A DNA stretch of 64,000 nucleotides. Source: Parus major. Lineage: Eukaryota > Chordata > Aves > Passeriformes > Paridae. Both the position numbers and the translations under genes were made by a program. Below the pieces are notes generated by a model, which was not told the DNA's origin, searched no databases, and was given only the letters and a program-made list of their open reading frames with translations. Shown here one piece after another: positions 25,301 to 36,727 of this stretch (the stretch's first letter is position 1; every line of letters starts with the position of its first letter). The stretch lies in contig NC_031774.1 of assembly GCF_001522545.3 (NCBI RefSeq), positions 54,191,871 through 54,255,870 on the forward strand, given 5' to 3'.

Positions 25301-26982
25301 TGCTGCTGGGGTCAGGGAAATTACACCATGATGTAGCTCACAACATCCAAAGACACATCTAGGCAGGGAAAAAAAAGCAATTTTCCTGTTTGCTTTCCCT
25401 GTCAACGAGGAAGAAAAAGGTTTGTAGTGCACAAGGTGGGTTCTGGCATAAGAAATCAAAGCATTTTCCATTTAGGAACTGTCTCATCATTTCTGTGATG
25501 CATCCACATTTCAGAAATCACTGTTTTCAGTGCTAAGTACTGCACAGACCGGACAATAGCCTTGTGGCTGGGTGATGAGGCCTGTGAACAAACTGGTCAG
25601 CTGCACAGTGGGAATGAGAACTGTGTTTAACTGCAGCTGTTACACCACTGACAAATGAACCTGCTCTTCTCCTGAGTCAGTCTTTCTTAAGGGAATGACA
25701 GGAGGGGCCAACTCACATAATGCTGGAATGAAAAAAGTCACCGGAGCACTTGTTCAAAAATTGCAGCTCAAGCATTGCCTGAGAATAAAGTAATCCAGCA
25801 GCCTCAGCCCTGTTGGTAAAGCTCACTATACTTCTAGTGGAGGCATGGACACCAGAGCTGGACCTCACTTTGTATTTATGAGAAGGTCAAGCAGGAAAGA
25901 AGCCAAGGTAAGGAGTTGCATTTCCTTGAGTCAGGCATGGGTGAGAGGATTTTCACTGCTTGGATGCTACTGAAGGTCTCCTCTGTCTTCTGGCAAAACT
26001 CTGCCATGATTCAAGGCATGATTTGGGGAGTTGTGGGCTGCTGGAGGAAAGAGGGCACCTGTGTGTTGAACATCCTTTTTCCATTGAGGTTTCCTTGGTG
26101 GCCCATAAGTCACATCCAGGTGCAGCAGCTCCATCCATCCAGAGGAGGCAGAGAAGGATTGTGAATGCTGTTGAAATGGCTTCAGAATCACTCTGTGTGG
26201 ATCTGGGTTTGGTCCACAGGAACCAAAATGGCACAATCCACTTATTTTGGGAGCTATAGATCCCTCTTTGCTCCTGCAAGCCGTTTGCCAGCCATGCTGT
26301 GCTCTCTGCACTGCTAAAGGCCCTGCAGGGTGTCAGGGAGGGCCAAGACAACCAGCAAGAAATGTCACCACACACATCTGCAGTGAGGAGAGAAAGGGCA
26401 GCAGACACCTGCCCCTAAAAACCTCACAAAACATTTTTAAGCTCTGATGGCAAGAAAAATACCACTGGGAAAGGTGTTCCTATGCAGAGCTGGGGCAGGG
26501 TTGATGTCTGCACTGAGACTGTGCTGAGCCAGCTGGTGGATCTATACAATTGCCAGACCCCTTCCTTCCTCGTCCTTAACTTGGGAGAGCAGATGCAGCA
26601 CCACTGAGCTCATTCCTGCTTTTTCTTCCATATTAGGTAGACCCCTAAGTGTTGTGCCCTTCGCAGAGCTCACATCATCTCCAGACAGCAGCAGATGGCA
26701 CTCGACGGCTTGTGTGGTGTCCGCAACTCCTTACGCCTGTCTCACCCTTCTGCAGGCTCCAGTTCCCTCCCGCAGCATCCTGCCCCATCACATCATCTCT
26801 TGGCAGTGCTACCACAGGAGCATTTCCTCTGTTTAAAGATATCCAGGTTCCAGCAGCGTCTGTGAGCTCCTAACCTGCGTGTTCCACTTGCATCAAACTG
26901 CTGGTGCTGTGCAGACAGCACCACTTTCCCAAAGAGGTGGCAAAGATGTCTTTGCCTTTGCCAATGGCCTCCTGAGGTTTTT
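19332..26982. other. About 7.7 kb of non-coding sequence, no gene recognised
   Basis: This is unique sequence with a short TA/TG-rich microsatellite at about 21973-22011. The 162-codon frame at 22922-23410 and the 151-codon frame at 25953-26408 lie in moderately GC-rich sequence and overlap competing frames. Neither shows a known domain or coherent splice sites. I see no RNA gene and no clear mobile element. Confidence 0.5.
21971..22011. repeat. TA/TG microsatellite
   Basis: A GTATATATGTATATATATG tract is followed by a GT run (GATGTGTGTGTGTGTGTC). It is a simple-sequence repeat of about 40 bases and likely polymorphic. Confidence 0.85.
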
Positions 26983-27110
26983 ACAAAACCTGGGGTCCTG
27001 CATCAAACTTGGGGCCATTGTATCAAACTTGGAGCCTTCAATCAAACTTGGGGCCCTTGTATCAAACTTGAGGCTTTGCACCAAACTTCAGGCCCTGTAT
27101 CAAAGGCCCA
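26983..27110. repeat. Minisatellite, 19-20 bp unit, about 6.5 copies
   Basis: Units begin at about 26983, 27002, 27022, 27041, 27061, 27080 and 27099 and follow the pattern ATCAAACTTGGGGCCYTTGT, alternating between 19 and 20 bases. Neighbouring units differ at one to five positions, so the array is moderately old. A plus-strand frame reads through it only because the repeat lacks stops in that frame. It lies about 650 bases upstream of the ITPRIP-like remnant. Confidence 0.88.
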
Positions 27111-27762
27111 AGAGCTCCCTCACAAGCACAGGCATCAGCAGCAAGGGAAACAATCCCATCTCATCGCAGGGGATGTCAAGGAGCAAAGCATCCCTGGGTC
27201 ACATGATAAAGTTTTATATTTGATAGGGTTTTGTGGGGGCTTCACCCTCTTTTGAAAGGAAAGCCCTGGGTACCCAATCTGGGAGCAGCAGGTGTTCATT
27301 TTGTGGCTGGCAGGGCTGTGGTTGCTCCAGGCCCTCGTGAGGGGCTGAGCCGGGGTGGGACAAAGGCAGGGCTGCCTGTGATGTCCCTTGTACCATTGCC
27401 ATCACAAGGGACACCAAAATGAGAGGCACCTAATAATAGCAGTAGCAGGCAACACTGCCCCAGCCCAGCCTGGGCAAACACTGAGGGCACACACAGGCTG
27501 GAGGCTGCGCTGGACGAGAGCTGGAGCACAGAGTTGGGCATCCGAGAGAACGCTTCCCCTCTTGCACCCAGTGCTCAGTCCCTCGCAGGAGCTTCTCAGG
27601 CACAGCACAGGATGGCTGCTGCTGCTGCTGCTGCTGGGCTTTGCTGCCTGCCAGCTGCCTGGCTCCCTCTCCTTCCCCCCTTCCCTGAGGCTCTTATCCC
27701 CACTTCCCCTCCTCCTATATCCCTCAGGGCCACCCTCATGCCTTGTGTCCCTTGTCCTGTAG
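27111..27762 (+). other. 5' flank and possible intron of the ITPRIP-like remnant
   Basis: This stretch carries no recognisable coding sequence. It contains an imperfect inverted motif (GATGTCCCTTGT near 27379 and CATCACAAGGGACA near 27400), a run of seven GCT triplets at 27615-27636 just after an ATG at 27612, and a pyrimidine-rich tract. The tract ends in a splice-acceptor-like CCTTGTCCTGTAG immediately before position 27763, where coding similarity begins. A promoter, an untranslated exon or a first short coding exon could lie here. I cannot define a donor with confidence. Confidence 0.35.
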
Positions 27763-28144
27763 GCCGTGGCAGCCATCATCTGCCTGGTCTGGTTTGTGCA
27801 CAGCTTTATCCAGTTGGTCAGGGATGGGCTGGAGAAGGAGACCTGTCTGCACATGGACGTGCATGCCAAGCACCAGGAACAGCAGAGGATCTGGCTGCTG
27901 CAGGAGTTGGAGCAGAGTGGCAGCTCCTGGGGAATCACACCTTGCAGCTATGGCCATTCTGGGCTGCTGCTGCTGTCCAGTCCTGCTCTTGGTTCTGTGC
28001 TTTCTCCTCCAGATAAGGAGCTGTGAGCCAGAGAGCAGTGGCCTGGGGAAGTACTCCAGCAATGTGGATGAGACCACAAAAGATAAAGGAAACAACGCTG
28101 TGGCAAAGAGAGTCCTGGAGAGGAGTCCCAGCACACAGAGCTGA
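27763..28144 (+). pseudogene. ITPRIP-like (ITPRIPL1-type) gene remnant, frameshifted and lacking the C-terminal domain
   Basis: After an acceptor-like TAG the frame reads AVAAIICLVWFVHSF, then VRDGLEKETCLHM, then QQRIWLLQELEQSGSSWG. This is the hydrophobic segment followed by a charged, coiled-coil-like stretch expected at the N-terminus of ITPRIP-like proteins as I remember them from songbirds. Similarity then jumps frame twice: LQLWPFWAAAAV (about 27937-27972) is in a second frame, and LLLVLCFLLQIRSCEPESSG (about 27981-28040) is in a third. The third frame ends at a TGA at 28142-28144. The large C-terminal Mab-21/nucleotidyltransferase-like domain of the family (several hundred residues) is absent. 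Intact relatives are membrane proteins; ITPRIP binds the inositol trisphosphate receptor. Two frameshifts and the missing domain make this copy non-functional in my reading. Family assignment rests on recognition, not on a search. Confidence 0.62.
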
Positions 28145-28350
28145 GCTTGTGGGGGCTCACACCTGTTGAGGGATTTGGTATATATTAGGAGCAGTTCAAG
28201 TTTGAGCAGTTAATATGTAGATAGTGTGCTTATCCCCCACCAATTGATAAGTAGTTATTATGTAGTTAGTGGAGATATGCTCAGTAGGGAGAGTTAGTGT
28301 ATTTATCCCTGCTCTCCTGTTTTCTCAATAAAACAGTGTTCCAGAAGCTG
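28145..28350 (+). pseudogene. Probable 3' untranslated remnant of the ITPRIP-like copy
   Basis: The AT-richer stretch after the terminal stop contains repeated TAGTTA/TAGATAG-like words. It ends in CTGTTTTCTCAATAAAAC, with a canonical AATAAA at 28327-28332 followed by GTGTTCC-rich sequence. Its position right after the truncated coding part suggests that the middle of the gene was deleted while the 3' end was kept. It could instead be unrelated AT-rich sequence. Confidence 0.4.
28327..28332 (+). terminator. Poly(A) signal AATAAA
   Basis: A canonical AATAAA hexamer lies about 180 bases after the last stop of the ITPRIP-like remnant and is followed within 25 bases by a GT-rich stretch. Its context suggests it was the remnant's cleavage signal. 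Whether it is still used is unknown. Confidence 0.45.
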
Positions 28351-30579
28351 TATTGTGCAAGTTCTTATTGTAGTCCACTAGTCCTATTGTGCTGAATTGG
28401 TTCTAATCAGAGATTCAGCCTATTTGCACCCTACCCATCTTTTCTCACATGATGAGCTACAACTCATGAGGGTTTAATTTTTCTCCACCTTTATTGCATC
28501 AGTCACCCTACAGCCTTGCTAGGGGTCTGGTGCCACCTAAGTGGGATGCTGGATACAGAGATTGGGCTGCTGTAGCAGCAGTGGGATTTGCTCCTGCACC
28601 TTTCCTCCAGATGCAGAAGCAGACTATTGATTTAGAGCTGATTTGGCTGAGAACCCTGTGGAAGGTATCTTCAGTGTGGACACTGCAAGGAGAAATAACT
28701 TGACATTTTTTCACATCACAGAGCAGTCTTTGCAGCCAAGGGGAGAAGGTGTGGACTTAGCTGATAAAAATAAACAACACTCTTAGCTGCATTCCAGGAT
28801 TTAATGTTTGCAGATCTGATATTCACTTGTGTTGCTCCAGCAAGTGTTAGTATGCTCAAATACTAAATATTTACATAGTGTGTGTCACGTGTAGATGGGG
28901 AGGAGGGAAAGTATCATCCCTCTCTCTTACAGGGCAGTTAAGTGATTTTTCCATGCTTGATCTGGACCTGAAATCCATCAGAGCTCCTGGGGCACAGTGT
29001 TGCTCTCTTTCCCTGGGACTTTGGAAGCCATGCTTTAGGGAAATGGTGTGCCTTGCCAGGGGTAATGGAAAAACAGGGAATTTGGCACGGGCAATTGGAT
29101 AAAGCCTTGGGTGCCCCATCAAAAAAATCAGGCCCTTGTGTGTGCTGTGATAGCATCAGTGAGACCAGGCGGCTGCACCTCTTGCACAGCTTAATTTCAC
29201 ACAGGAGACCATGCCAGAGATTTTAAAGTAGCAGCTGCCCCCTAATTCTAAAAATCACCCAGACTTCTGAGAAAACTCATCTCTTCCAGCCTGTGCAGCA
29301 AACAAATTGTTGCTCTTTCTGTTGACAACAAGCCATAAATTATCCCGTTATAAAAGGGAGCAGCAGCCAGGGGAGCTGTGCTCAACCAGCTAGAAGGCAT
29401 TTTGTTTTAGCAGGGAAGGGCAAAACCCTTGTGTTTAAAGGAGATGCCTCCCAGTTTACCCAAGGTGCCCAGCAGCCTGCTGGCTTCTATAGGTTCCTAC
29501 TGTAAAGGTCACATAGATGGCTTGGGAATAATGCATTATTCCCCTTGCTCATGTCAGGCGGATGGAGCTGAAAGTCTCTCAGGACTGGTTGTCTCCTGCA
29601 TGTTTATTTTATTCAGTGGTATCATGTCAGTGTGTCTGCCTAAATATAGCTTCTGTGAAGAGCATTTCTAAGTTTCCTGTTACAGTTTCACTTGCAGTTA
29701 CCTTACAGTAAATGGAGGAAAATCAATGTAATCTCAATTACACACTGCCTCTAAATGTGCCTTGCTGGAAATTCTGCCCGGATTGATTCTCCTCTCGTGG
29801 AAACTGCCCGTCCTCTCTTCCTTTCTCCGTCTCTACCTCTCCTTTTTGTTGTAATAAATCACAATTTTATAATTTAAAACCCCCTCACTCTCCTTTCTCT
29901 GATGTGCCCTGCAGATAAGGCTTTCACAGGAACCAACAATGCAGAAACCATGGAGTCCCTGGCCAGAGCTGCAACTGTGAAGTTGGGATTAATTGACTCT
30001 GTGACATTAGGACATGACTATTTCAGCAGCTTCAACAAAGTAAACTGAGCAGAAGGGTCAAATTCAAGGTAATCTCCGAACAGCAAACATAAGCGTAGAG
30101 ATCCCTTTTGTCTTTTGCAGACACGACAATCCTACAAGTAGCAAGAAAATGATTGATTCAAAAATTTATTCCCTTTGCTGTGGTGTTTAAATACAGCTCA
30201 TTTACCACTCCCCACTGCCTTCCAGTAATGTGTATCCACAGAAAAACTACTATTATCAAATCTCTGCAGTGTCAGTGGCAGCCGGTCACCAGTAAACAAT
30301 CACAGCTATAAAATGATCCAACAGATGTTGTGCTAGAGATGAGTAGTCCAAAATAGAAAGTCTAAAAATACATCTCCAGGGCCAAATCGCACCCTCTTTT
30401 TTATGCTGTGCTCTGCCATTTTTGGCCCACAATTGGCACTTTGATTCCAAATGGAGGTAGCTCCACAGCCACAAGCACACTCTGGGATGGGACAGGATGG
30501 GGGGATGTTGTCACATGGGGCCCTGACTGACTGCAGCGACCACCCACAGACTAGTCATTATCCTAAAAAAGTTTTTTTG

Positions 30580-30617
<38 letters not shown>

Positions 30618-31754
30618 CATTATTTACCACTCAAATATCCCCACAATCCAGCACCAGGGCCTTTGCTGATGCAAACAGGCTCTCAGAAATTATGCACACT
30701 GATACATATTTTTAAAAACTCAGACCTGAGGTAGGATCTAATACCCAGCATGGTTGTACTGGTGTGTGCAAAACTCAAAGCACCAAAGCCTCAGCTGCTG
30801 CAGGAAAGTGGAGTAAAGTTATGGCAGAGAGAGATCAAGTCACAATAAGGGATGACACCACTGTGCTGCCCAACCCAAATGGGGCTGGGGCTGGGTGTCC
30901 TGCTCTCCCATCATGGGACCCCAGTTCCTCAGTCCAGCAGGGATGTTTCATCAGGAGATTTTAGTTTTATCTTGCTTTCAAATCCCGAGATGGAGCCAAA
31001 AGGAGAGCACAGATCCCTCAGGGGCTGAGCAGCTGCTTTGCATTACAATGTCTATTAAAGCCTGGAGATGAATGCAGGGTTATTTGAAAGGAGGGACTTA
31101 GAAGATGTGTTGGCAACATCCTCTCTGCAGAGAAGGGTGTCACAGCCACAGGGACCCCAAAGAGGGACCTCACAGACCTGTTGCCATCAGGTCTTAGTGA
31201 GCTTGTTCCTACAAGCAGGGAGCAGGTGACACCAGTCATTTTGGCCTATCTGGATTCTGATCCTATCAGACCTTGTGAGCCAAACAAGACAAGGCCACAG
31301 CAGCAGCTGGCTGGGAAATTTCCAGGGAAAAGAAGCAAGCAAGCAGCCTTTTCAAATCTGACCCTCTTCTTGGTTCAGGGCCCCTGCAAGGAGACTGGGA
31401 TGTGAGGGAGGATGGGGCATTTAAGCCTCAAATGCAAGGTCAGCTCAAAGACTTCACTCCCAGCCTAGCTCTGTGACATGGCCTGGGCAGGAGGCTGCAT
31501 TTCCCAGCTCTCATTTTGGTAGAATTTATTTGGCTCTTTGAACTGGTGTTCAGTGGGCCTGACCCATCAGGCACATTTCTCATGCCAGTGTGGCACAGCC
31601 ATCAGCCATGCCTCCATGGGGCAGCTACCCTGTGCTAGCTTACACTGGGGATGCTAACAGGGTGGGCTGAAAGGAGCTCTGCATGCTCATCCTTCCAGAC
31701 CAGGAGTCTGCTGCCTCTCTTGGCTGCTCTGGGAGGGTCAGAGAGGAGCCCTTC
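28351..31754. other. Non-coding stretch, no gene recognised
   Basis: Unique sequence with one microsatellite, listed separately. No frame longer than about 85 codons has any family resemblance. I see no RNA gene and no clear mobile element. Confidence 0.5.
30580..30624. repeat. (TTA)n microsatellite
   Basis: About 14 near-perfect TTA/ATT triplets run from GTTTATTATTATT to TTATTATCATTATTT, with a single interruption near the end. It is a typical simple-sequence repeat. Confidence 0.95.
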
Positions 31755-31862
31755 TCAAACTGCCAGGTGACCTGTCCTGCAAAGTGCCCTACAACTTGTC
31801 CTGCAATCTGCCCTGCAAACTGGCCTACAAACTGCTGGACCAACTGCAGGGCGAGCTGCTGG
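31755..31862. repeat. Minisatellite, exact 12-bp unit, about 9 copies
   Basis: Nine consecutive 12-base units follow the consensus GCAAACTGCCCT: 31755-31766, 31767-31778, 31779-31790, and so on to 31851-31862. No length change occurs between units. Because 12 is a multiple of three, the array is open in several frames. On the minus strand it reads as a G-Q-[FIV]-[AV] tetrapeptide repeat, and on the plus strand as a cysteine/proline-rich repeat. I see no start, stop or splice context that would make either a gene, so I class it as a non-coding minisatellite. Confidence 0.85.
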
Positions 31863-31875
31863 GCCACACACCACA

Positions 31876-31992
31876 CCCATTGTCCCATTAGTCCATTTCT
31901 TGCCTGTTTGCCAATTATTTCATTTCTTGCCTGTTTGTCCATTAGCCCTTTGGCCATTTTTTGCCCATTTTTGCCCTTTTGTCCATTTGCTG
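31876..31992. repeat. Degenerate repeat, unit about 27 bp
   Basis: The word CCATTTCTTGCCTGTTTG recurs in units of about 27 bases (TTAGTCCATTTCTTGCCTG near 31888 and TTATTTCATTTCTTGCCTG near 31915). It then decays into TTGCCCATTTTTGCCCTTTT near 31959-31980. It begins 14 bases after the 12-bp array, so two different tandem arrays sit side by side. Confidence 0.7.
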
Positions 31993-34900
31993 CTCTCCGG
32001 GGCTGTTTGAACCTCCCTTGGGTGCTCCCAGCACCGTCCCCTCCTCACCTGGTTCACTACTGGACCTGCTGGGCCCGGGGCTGTCCCTGGGCTGGGGAAC
32101 CCCTGGTACAGCTTGGTGTAACCCTCACCCCCACACCTGCCTCAGCCACCAACTGAGACTGTCACTGCTGTTTCTCCCTCTCTGCAGCTGTGCAAAGACA
32201 ACTCCCACATCCCCAGCGACATGGGGATGAGCTGGGAGAAGATGAAGGCCAGAGAGGCTCAGCAGCCATTGCCCCAGAAAGTGATGATTTCTCATTTCAC
32301 AGTGCAAATAGAATATTTCATGTGATCTCAGCATCCCCCCCTTCCTCACTGCCCTTCCCTGGTGAAGAATGTGCTTGTGCCAGCTCAGATTCAGTGGCTG
32401 AACCATGGGACACCACCACCCTGTGGCACTTACAGAAGCTTCCAAAGACGTGGAGGTGGCTTTGTAATGGAAAGCAAATGAGATGTCTCCTAAAACATGT
32501 TTTCTGGAAGGGTCCTGGCTCAGTTCCAGGACAGGCAATGGCCCTTTAGTTCTGCCTGGCACAAGCTTTACATGAACTCCCCCTGCCCAAAGGACAGGGA
32601 TAGTGGGTTTGGCTGCATCCCTCATCCAGCTGGAGCACATAGCATTAGCTAGGATGCTCATATTTCTTAGTGAAAGAAAATAATAAAACCAGAGCAAGTG
32701 TTAAGGGATGCCCAGCCTGTGTTTATTTTCTCCTGACATGCTCACACATCCCCAGTTTTTCACAGATTAATTCTTACTCCCTGTGTTGTGGCTTTTTTCA
32801 ATTTTACAGAAACTCGAAGCTGAACTCATTTACACTAGAAAGAGTGTTTCTCGCTTCAGCTTCCCAACATGGGTTAAAATCAATAACATTAAAGTTTATT
32901 TTAAACACTTTAGTTTAGCAAAGCAATTTTCTCAGCATTCCAGCCTGCTGTCACTTTTTTCACTGCTATTTGCAATGCATTAGGTGTAGTAAAGGAGTGT
33001 TTCACAATCCCATCTGCTTTCAAAGAGTTTTCTAACAAACCCTGCAATGAGGATATAATTCATCTGATGACCTTGGTCAAAAACAAACACAGGCCCCAAG
33101 GTGCAGCATGTGCAAGGGGGTTGATACACTCACAGGTTTTGTTATAAAAGAGGTTTTATGTGTCACTGTCTTGCCAAAGCTGGCTGGCCTTATGTACACC
33201 CAGCGGCATCACTGCTGCTGGGCAGGGAGCTATTCCTTTGGCTCATTTGGAAGTCCTGAAATACATTTTATGGTTTTAAATAGACCCTAGAACCTGGGAA
33301 ATGCCCATGAGCTGATGTTTGCAAATACATGATGCCATTACCTCATCAGCAGAATAAACCCATGTGCCATATTTTTCAACAGCAGAACTTAAAAGGGATG
33401 ATCAGATGTTTTTGTGAGTGAGAAGGGGTTGGAGGAGGCAAAGTAGGTGAATAAATATGCCTCAGCTCTGCAGGTAGGTCCCCTAAGGAAAGAGCAGTTG
33501 GGTTTTCTGTGCTGCAGCCCTGTCTGACTGCCACAGACCAGGCTTTATGCAGCTGATCTGGAGCAGCTGCACACTCAGCTGCTCTCATGGAGCATTGGGC
33601 CATACATGGACCAGGCTTTGACATTTCCCCCCACTTCTGAAAACCAGGTCACCTCTCAGGTGCTGGCAGTGGCATTAAAAGTCTAATTTTAGGCTCCTGG
33701 CTGCAACAAGCATCTCTGTAAATGCTCAGTTTCTCTGCCAAGCTTCTGTAGGCTGGAGTGGAAACTTGCATCAGGAAGGCTTTACGGTCTGCACTCTAAA
33801 TGGAAATAAGAAGAAAATACTCAGGAAGATCATCTGGACAGAGTTATCTCTGACAGGACAACACAAGCAATAGAGAAAGAATTAGTTATTTTGTTTTTCA
33901 GCACAGTTTTAGGGCCCAGCTTGTGACTTCTCCTGTCTTTCACCCTCCCTATAGAAGCTGGCAGTTGCAGGCTGCCACCACACACAGGGTCCCTGCTCAG
34001 CACCAGTTACATGTTGAAACAAAACTGGACCAGGAGGTAGCTGTGAGCAGCTTGAGATGCTGTTGGCTCTGTTGTCCCATCTCACATCTGCTTCTCAGGG
34101 GAAGGGAGATGGGGACTGCAGAAAACTTGGAATTTTGTGGGAAGGAGGTGGGAGCAGGAAGGGATGGAGGAGGCTTTGAGGAAGGAGGGGACTGGATACT
34201 TGCCAACCCTGTCCCCATGGTTCTACACACATAACTGATACTCTGAGATGATCCCTGGGTTATCTGAGGATGCAGATTAGCTAAGGACTTGTTTGAAAGG
34301 ACAGTTCTTTTACAGTGGTGTGAGTTATCTGAGATGCAGGCTATATGCATGAAAACACAATACTTGGAGCTTCTCAATTCAAAGCATTGTGATGTGATAG
34401 TGAGATACATATTATAGGGCCTTAAATCATGTCTGCAGCACTGATTACCAATTCACACAGTCCTGCCTCAGCATGCACCAGGATCAGAGTCAGACCTGGA
34501 AAAGATTCTTTGGGGATGGACTATTCAAGTGCTCCAAATTCCTGCCCAGTCTCTAGGAGAGGATACTGATTCAGTGCTACCCTTGTTTCCTCAGGCTTTC
34601 ATCTTGGAGAAAGCCTGTGCCACTTGCAGAGAAGGTTCTGCAGATATTTGGGGCACAGCAGTTACATCCAGCCACTGCCACTCTCCTAATGCAGGAGTAC
34701 AGACACAGGCCAGCTGGCAGAGTGTCAAATCCTGGCCCTACAAAAACTTGTGGATTTTCTGGCATAGGCCGGGTTTTCACCATGAACATTCCTGCTCAAC
34801 TTCAAACCTTTTATCTGTGCTCATTAGAACTTAAAATCCAGCTGAACAGACCACCCAGGCACTGGTCAGAGAAATGTATTTTGCAGTGTCTGGAGGAACA

Positions 34901-36516
34901 AGGGGGTTTGCTATGTCCTGGGTCTCTTATACCCATTTACCAGGCAGAATCTGCTGTATTGTTAGCTACAGCACTAACTGCCCTCCAGCTGCTTATTCCA
35001 CATTTTACAGGATCTGGGCCACCCCTGCATTTTCTCTTACTCAGGGTCTTGTGCCTTTCCAAGGATTCTGGAGGATGAATCTGCAATTGAGTTACTGACT
35101 GGGTATCAATGGGTTTGGTTTTCAGGGTTTTGTTTGTCTTTTTTTTAATATTGTCTCTATATTTAAATGGCAGTATCAAACTTTTGCCCTAAGTTCTGGT
35201 GCAATATATTATATCCAAGGATGAAACACCTGAGGCAAGCACTCTGACAGAGGATCCAGAGGCAGCAGGTAAGGAAGGTGCTGTAGGCACAGGGAGAGAA
35301 GTTAAACATCCATCCTGACCCCTCCTCTGTGGAAGCCAGTATAGACCCTGCACTGAAACTGCTTTCAGCAGCTCTGTTTTCCAGGCTGTATTTCTAAAGG
35401 AGAAAAAACTGTGACTTAAGGGCAAAAAAACTCTTCACCTCCTCAAGCCTCTCTGAAAAAAACTCTAAATCGTGTGAGGGCCAGTGCTGATAATGATGCT
35501 CTTTTTAAATGAGCCTTAAAGAAGCCCCAGTTGGTGCTGAAGATGACTTCAGATAGGAGAGCTAATTACTTTGCAATCCCCAGCTGTGAATATCAAATGC
35601 TGGAAAAAGCTTCTTGTTTTACCCAACTCTGCAACTCTACAGAGGAAATAATGGCCATGCACTGCTGGGGTAGCCTCAAGCCAGGGCTGCTGATAAGCAG
35701 CAGCAGCAGTAGGCAGGCAGACAACATCTTGAGGAGCCTCAGGGCAGGACTGCACTGGGAGCAGCCACTGGCAGATGCTGGAGACCTTTTCCTGACCAGA
35801 AAAAGGTCCTGTAGGGAGCTCAGAGACAGGTATGGCTCTGGAGGGAGGGAAGATGGTTTCTCTTTACATTTCTATCCCTGTGTCCTTTTTCTGGTAGGGT
35901 CTGTGGTGAGAAGACCTGGAAATACAGCAAGTGCTCATTTTACTCAATAGCAGATCTGGATTTTGGTGTTGGTGGTTCTTAGTAAGCTGTTGCACCCAGA
36001 GCTGTGCCAAAACAATCAAGGCAAAGAAAAGTAATTCTATCTTTCTGTGTAGAGTAAGTCAACAGAGACCCTTCTCTGGAAACAACAGGGATGTATTTAT
36101 TTGCATCCAACCTGGTTTGGCCCTGATTTGGCAAATAAAAGCATGTAATTTCCATCAGCAAGCAGCTGAAAATTCCCCTCTGCTTTCAGAGACCTTTTGA
36201 AGTGGGCATGCCTCATATTTCTTAGAAAATTGATGAAACCTGAAATATTAAACTCTAGTTCTCTATCATTATAGCATGGGACACCTGGACTTCTTTAGGA
36301 GGTGGCAGAAAAAGATTATGTATAATTTGAGGTGATCAGAAATGCAAATGTGGTTGGTGAGGTCACACACTTGCTGCAACAAAGGTGTGGGGACAAGTCT
36401 GCACCTGACTCAAGCTCCACAGCTGATGCCACTGTGGCCATGTCTGTGCCATGGGGATTCACCAGCCCCATGGGTGCCCCAGCCTGGGCACCTCCATCTG
36501 GCAGGAGCCACCCTGG
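31993..36516. other. Non-coding stretch, no gene recognised
   Basis: Unique sequence. The 190-codon minus-strand frame at 32125-32697 and the 153-codon plus-strand frame at 34617-35078 have no recognisable domain and overlap competing frames. I see no RNA gene and no clear mobile element. Confidence 0.5.
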
Positions 36517-36727
36517 CATATTCTTCACTGTGAGAGTGGTGAGGCATTGGCACAGGTTGCCAAGAAACCTGTGGATGCCACATCCCTGTAAGTGTTCCAG
36601 GCCATGTTGGAAAGGGCTGGAAGCAACTTGATCTAGCAGAAGGTGCCCCTGCCCATGGCTGCGGGATTGGGACTGGTTGATCTATAAGGTCCCTTCCAAG
36701 ACAAACCATTCTAGGATTCCATGATGA
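36517..36727 (+). mobile_element. CR1 LINE 3' fragment (sense)
   Basis: The segment runs from TTCTTCACTGTGAGAGTGGT through GGCATTGGCACAGGTTGCC and GGATGCCACATCCCTGTAAG. It continues to AAGGTCCCTTCCAAGACAAA and ends in the ATTCTAGGATTCCATGATG terminal repeat. This is the sense-strand 3' end of an avian CR1 element, with its 3' terminus near 36727. It is 5'-truncated and moderately diverged. Confidence 0.88.

Noticed and set aside
27402..27938. 178-codon minus-strand frame with a serine run
   Set aside because: It is the antisense shadow of the ITPRIP-like remnant and of the GCT triplet run.
32125..32697. 190-codon minus-strand frame
   Set aside because: No family resemblance, competing plus-strand frames, and the right part antisense to the tail of the repeat region.
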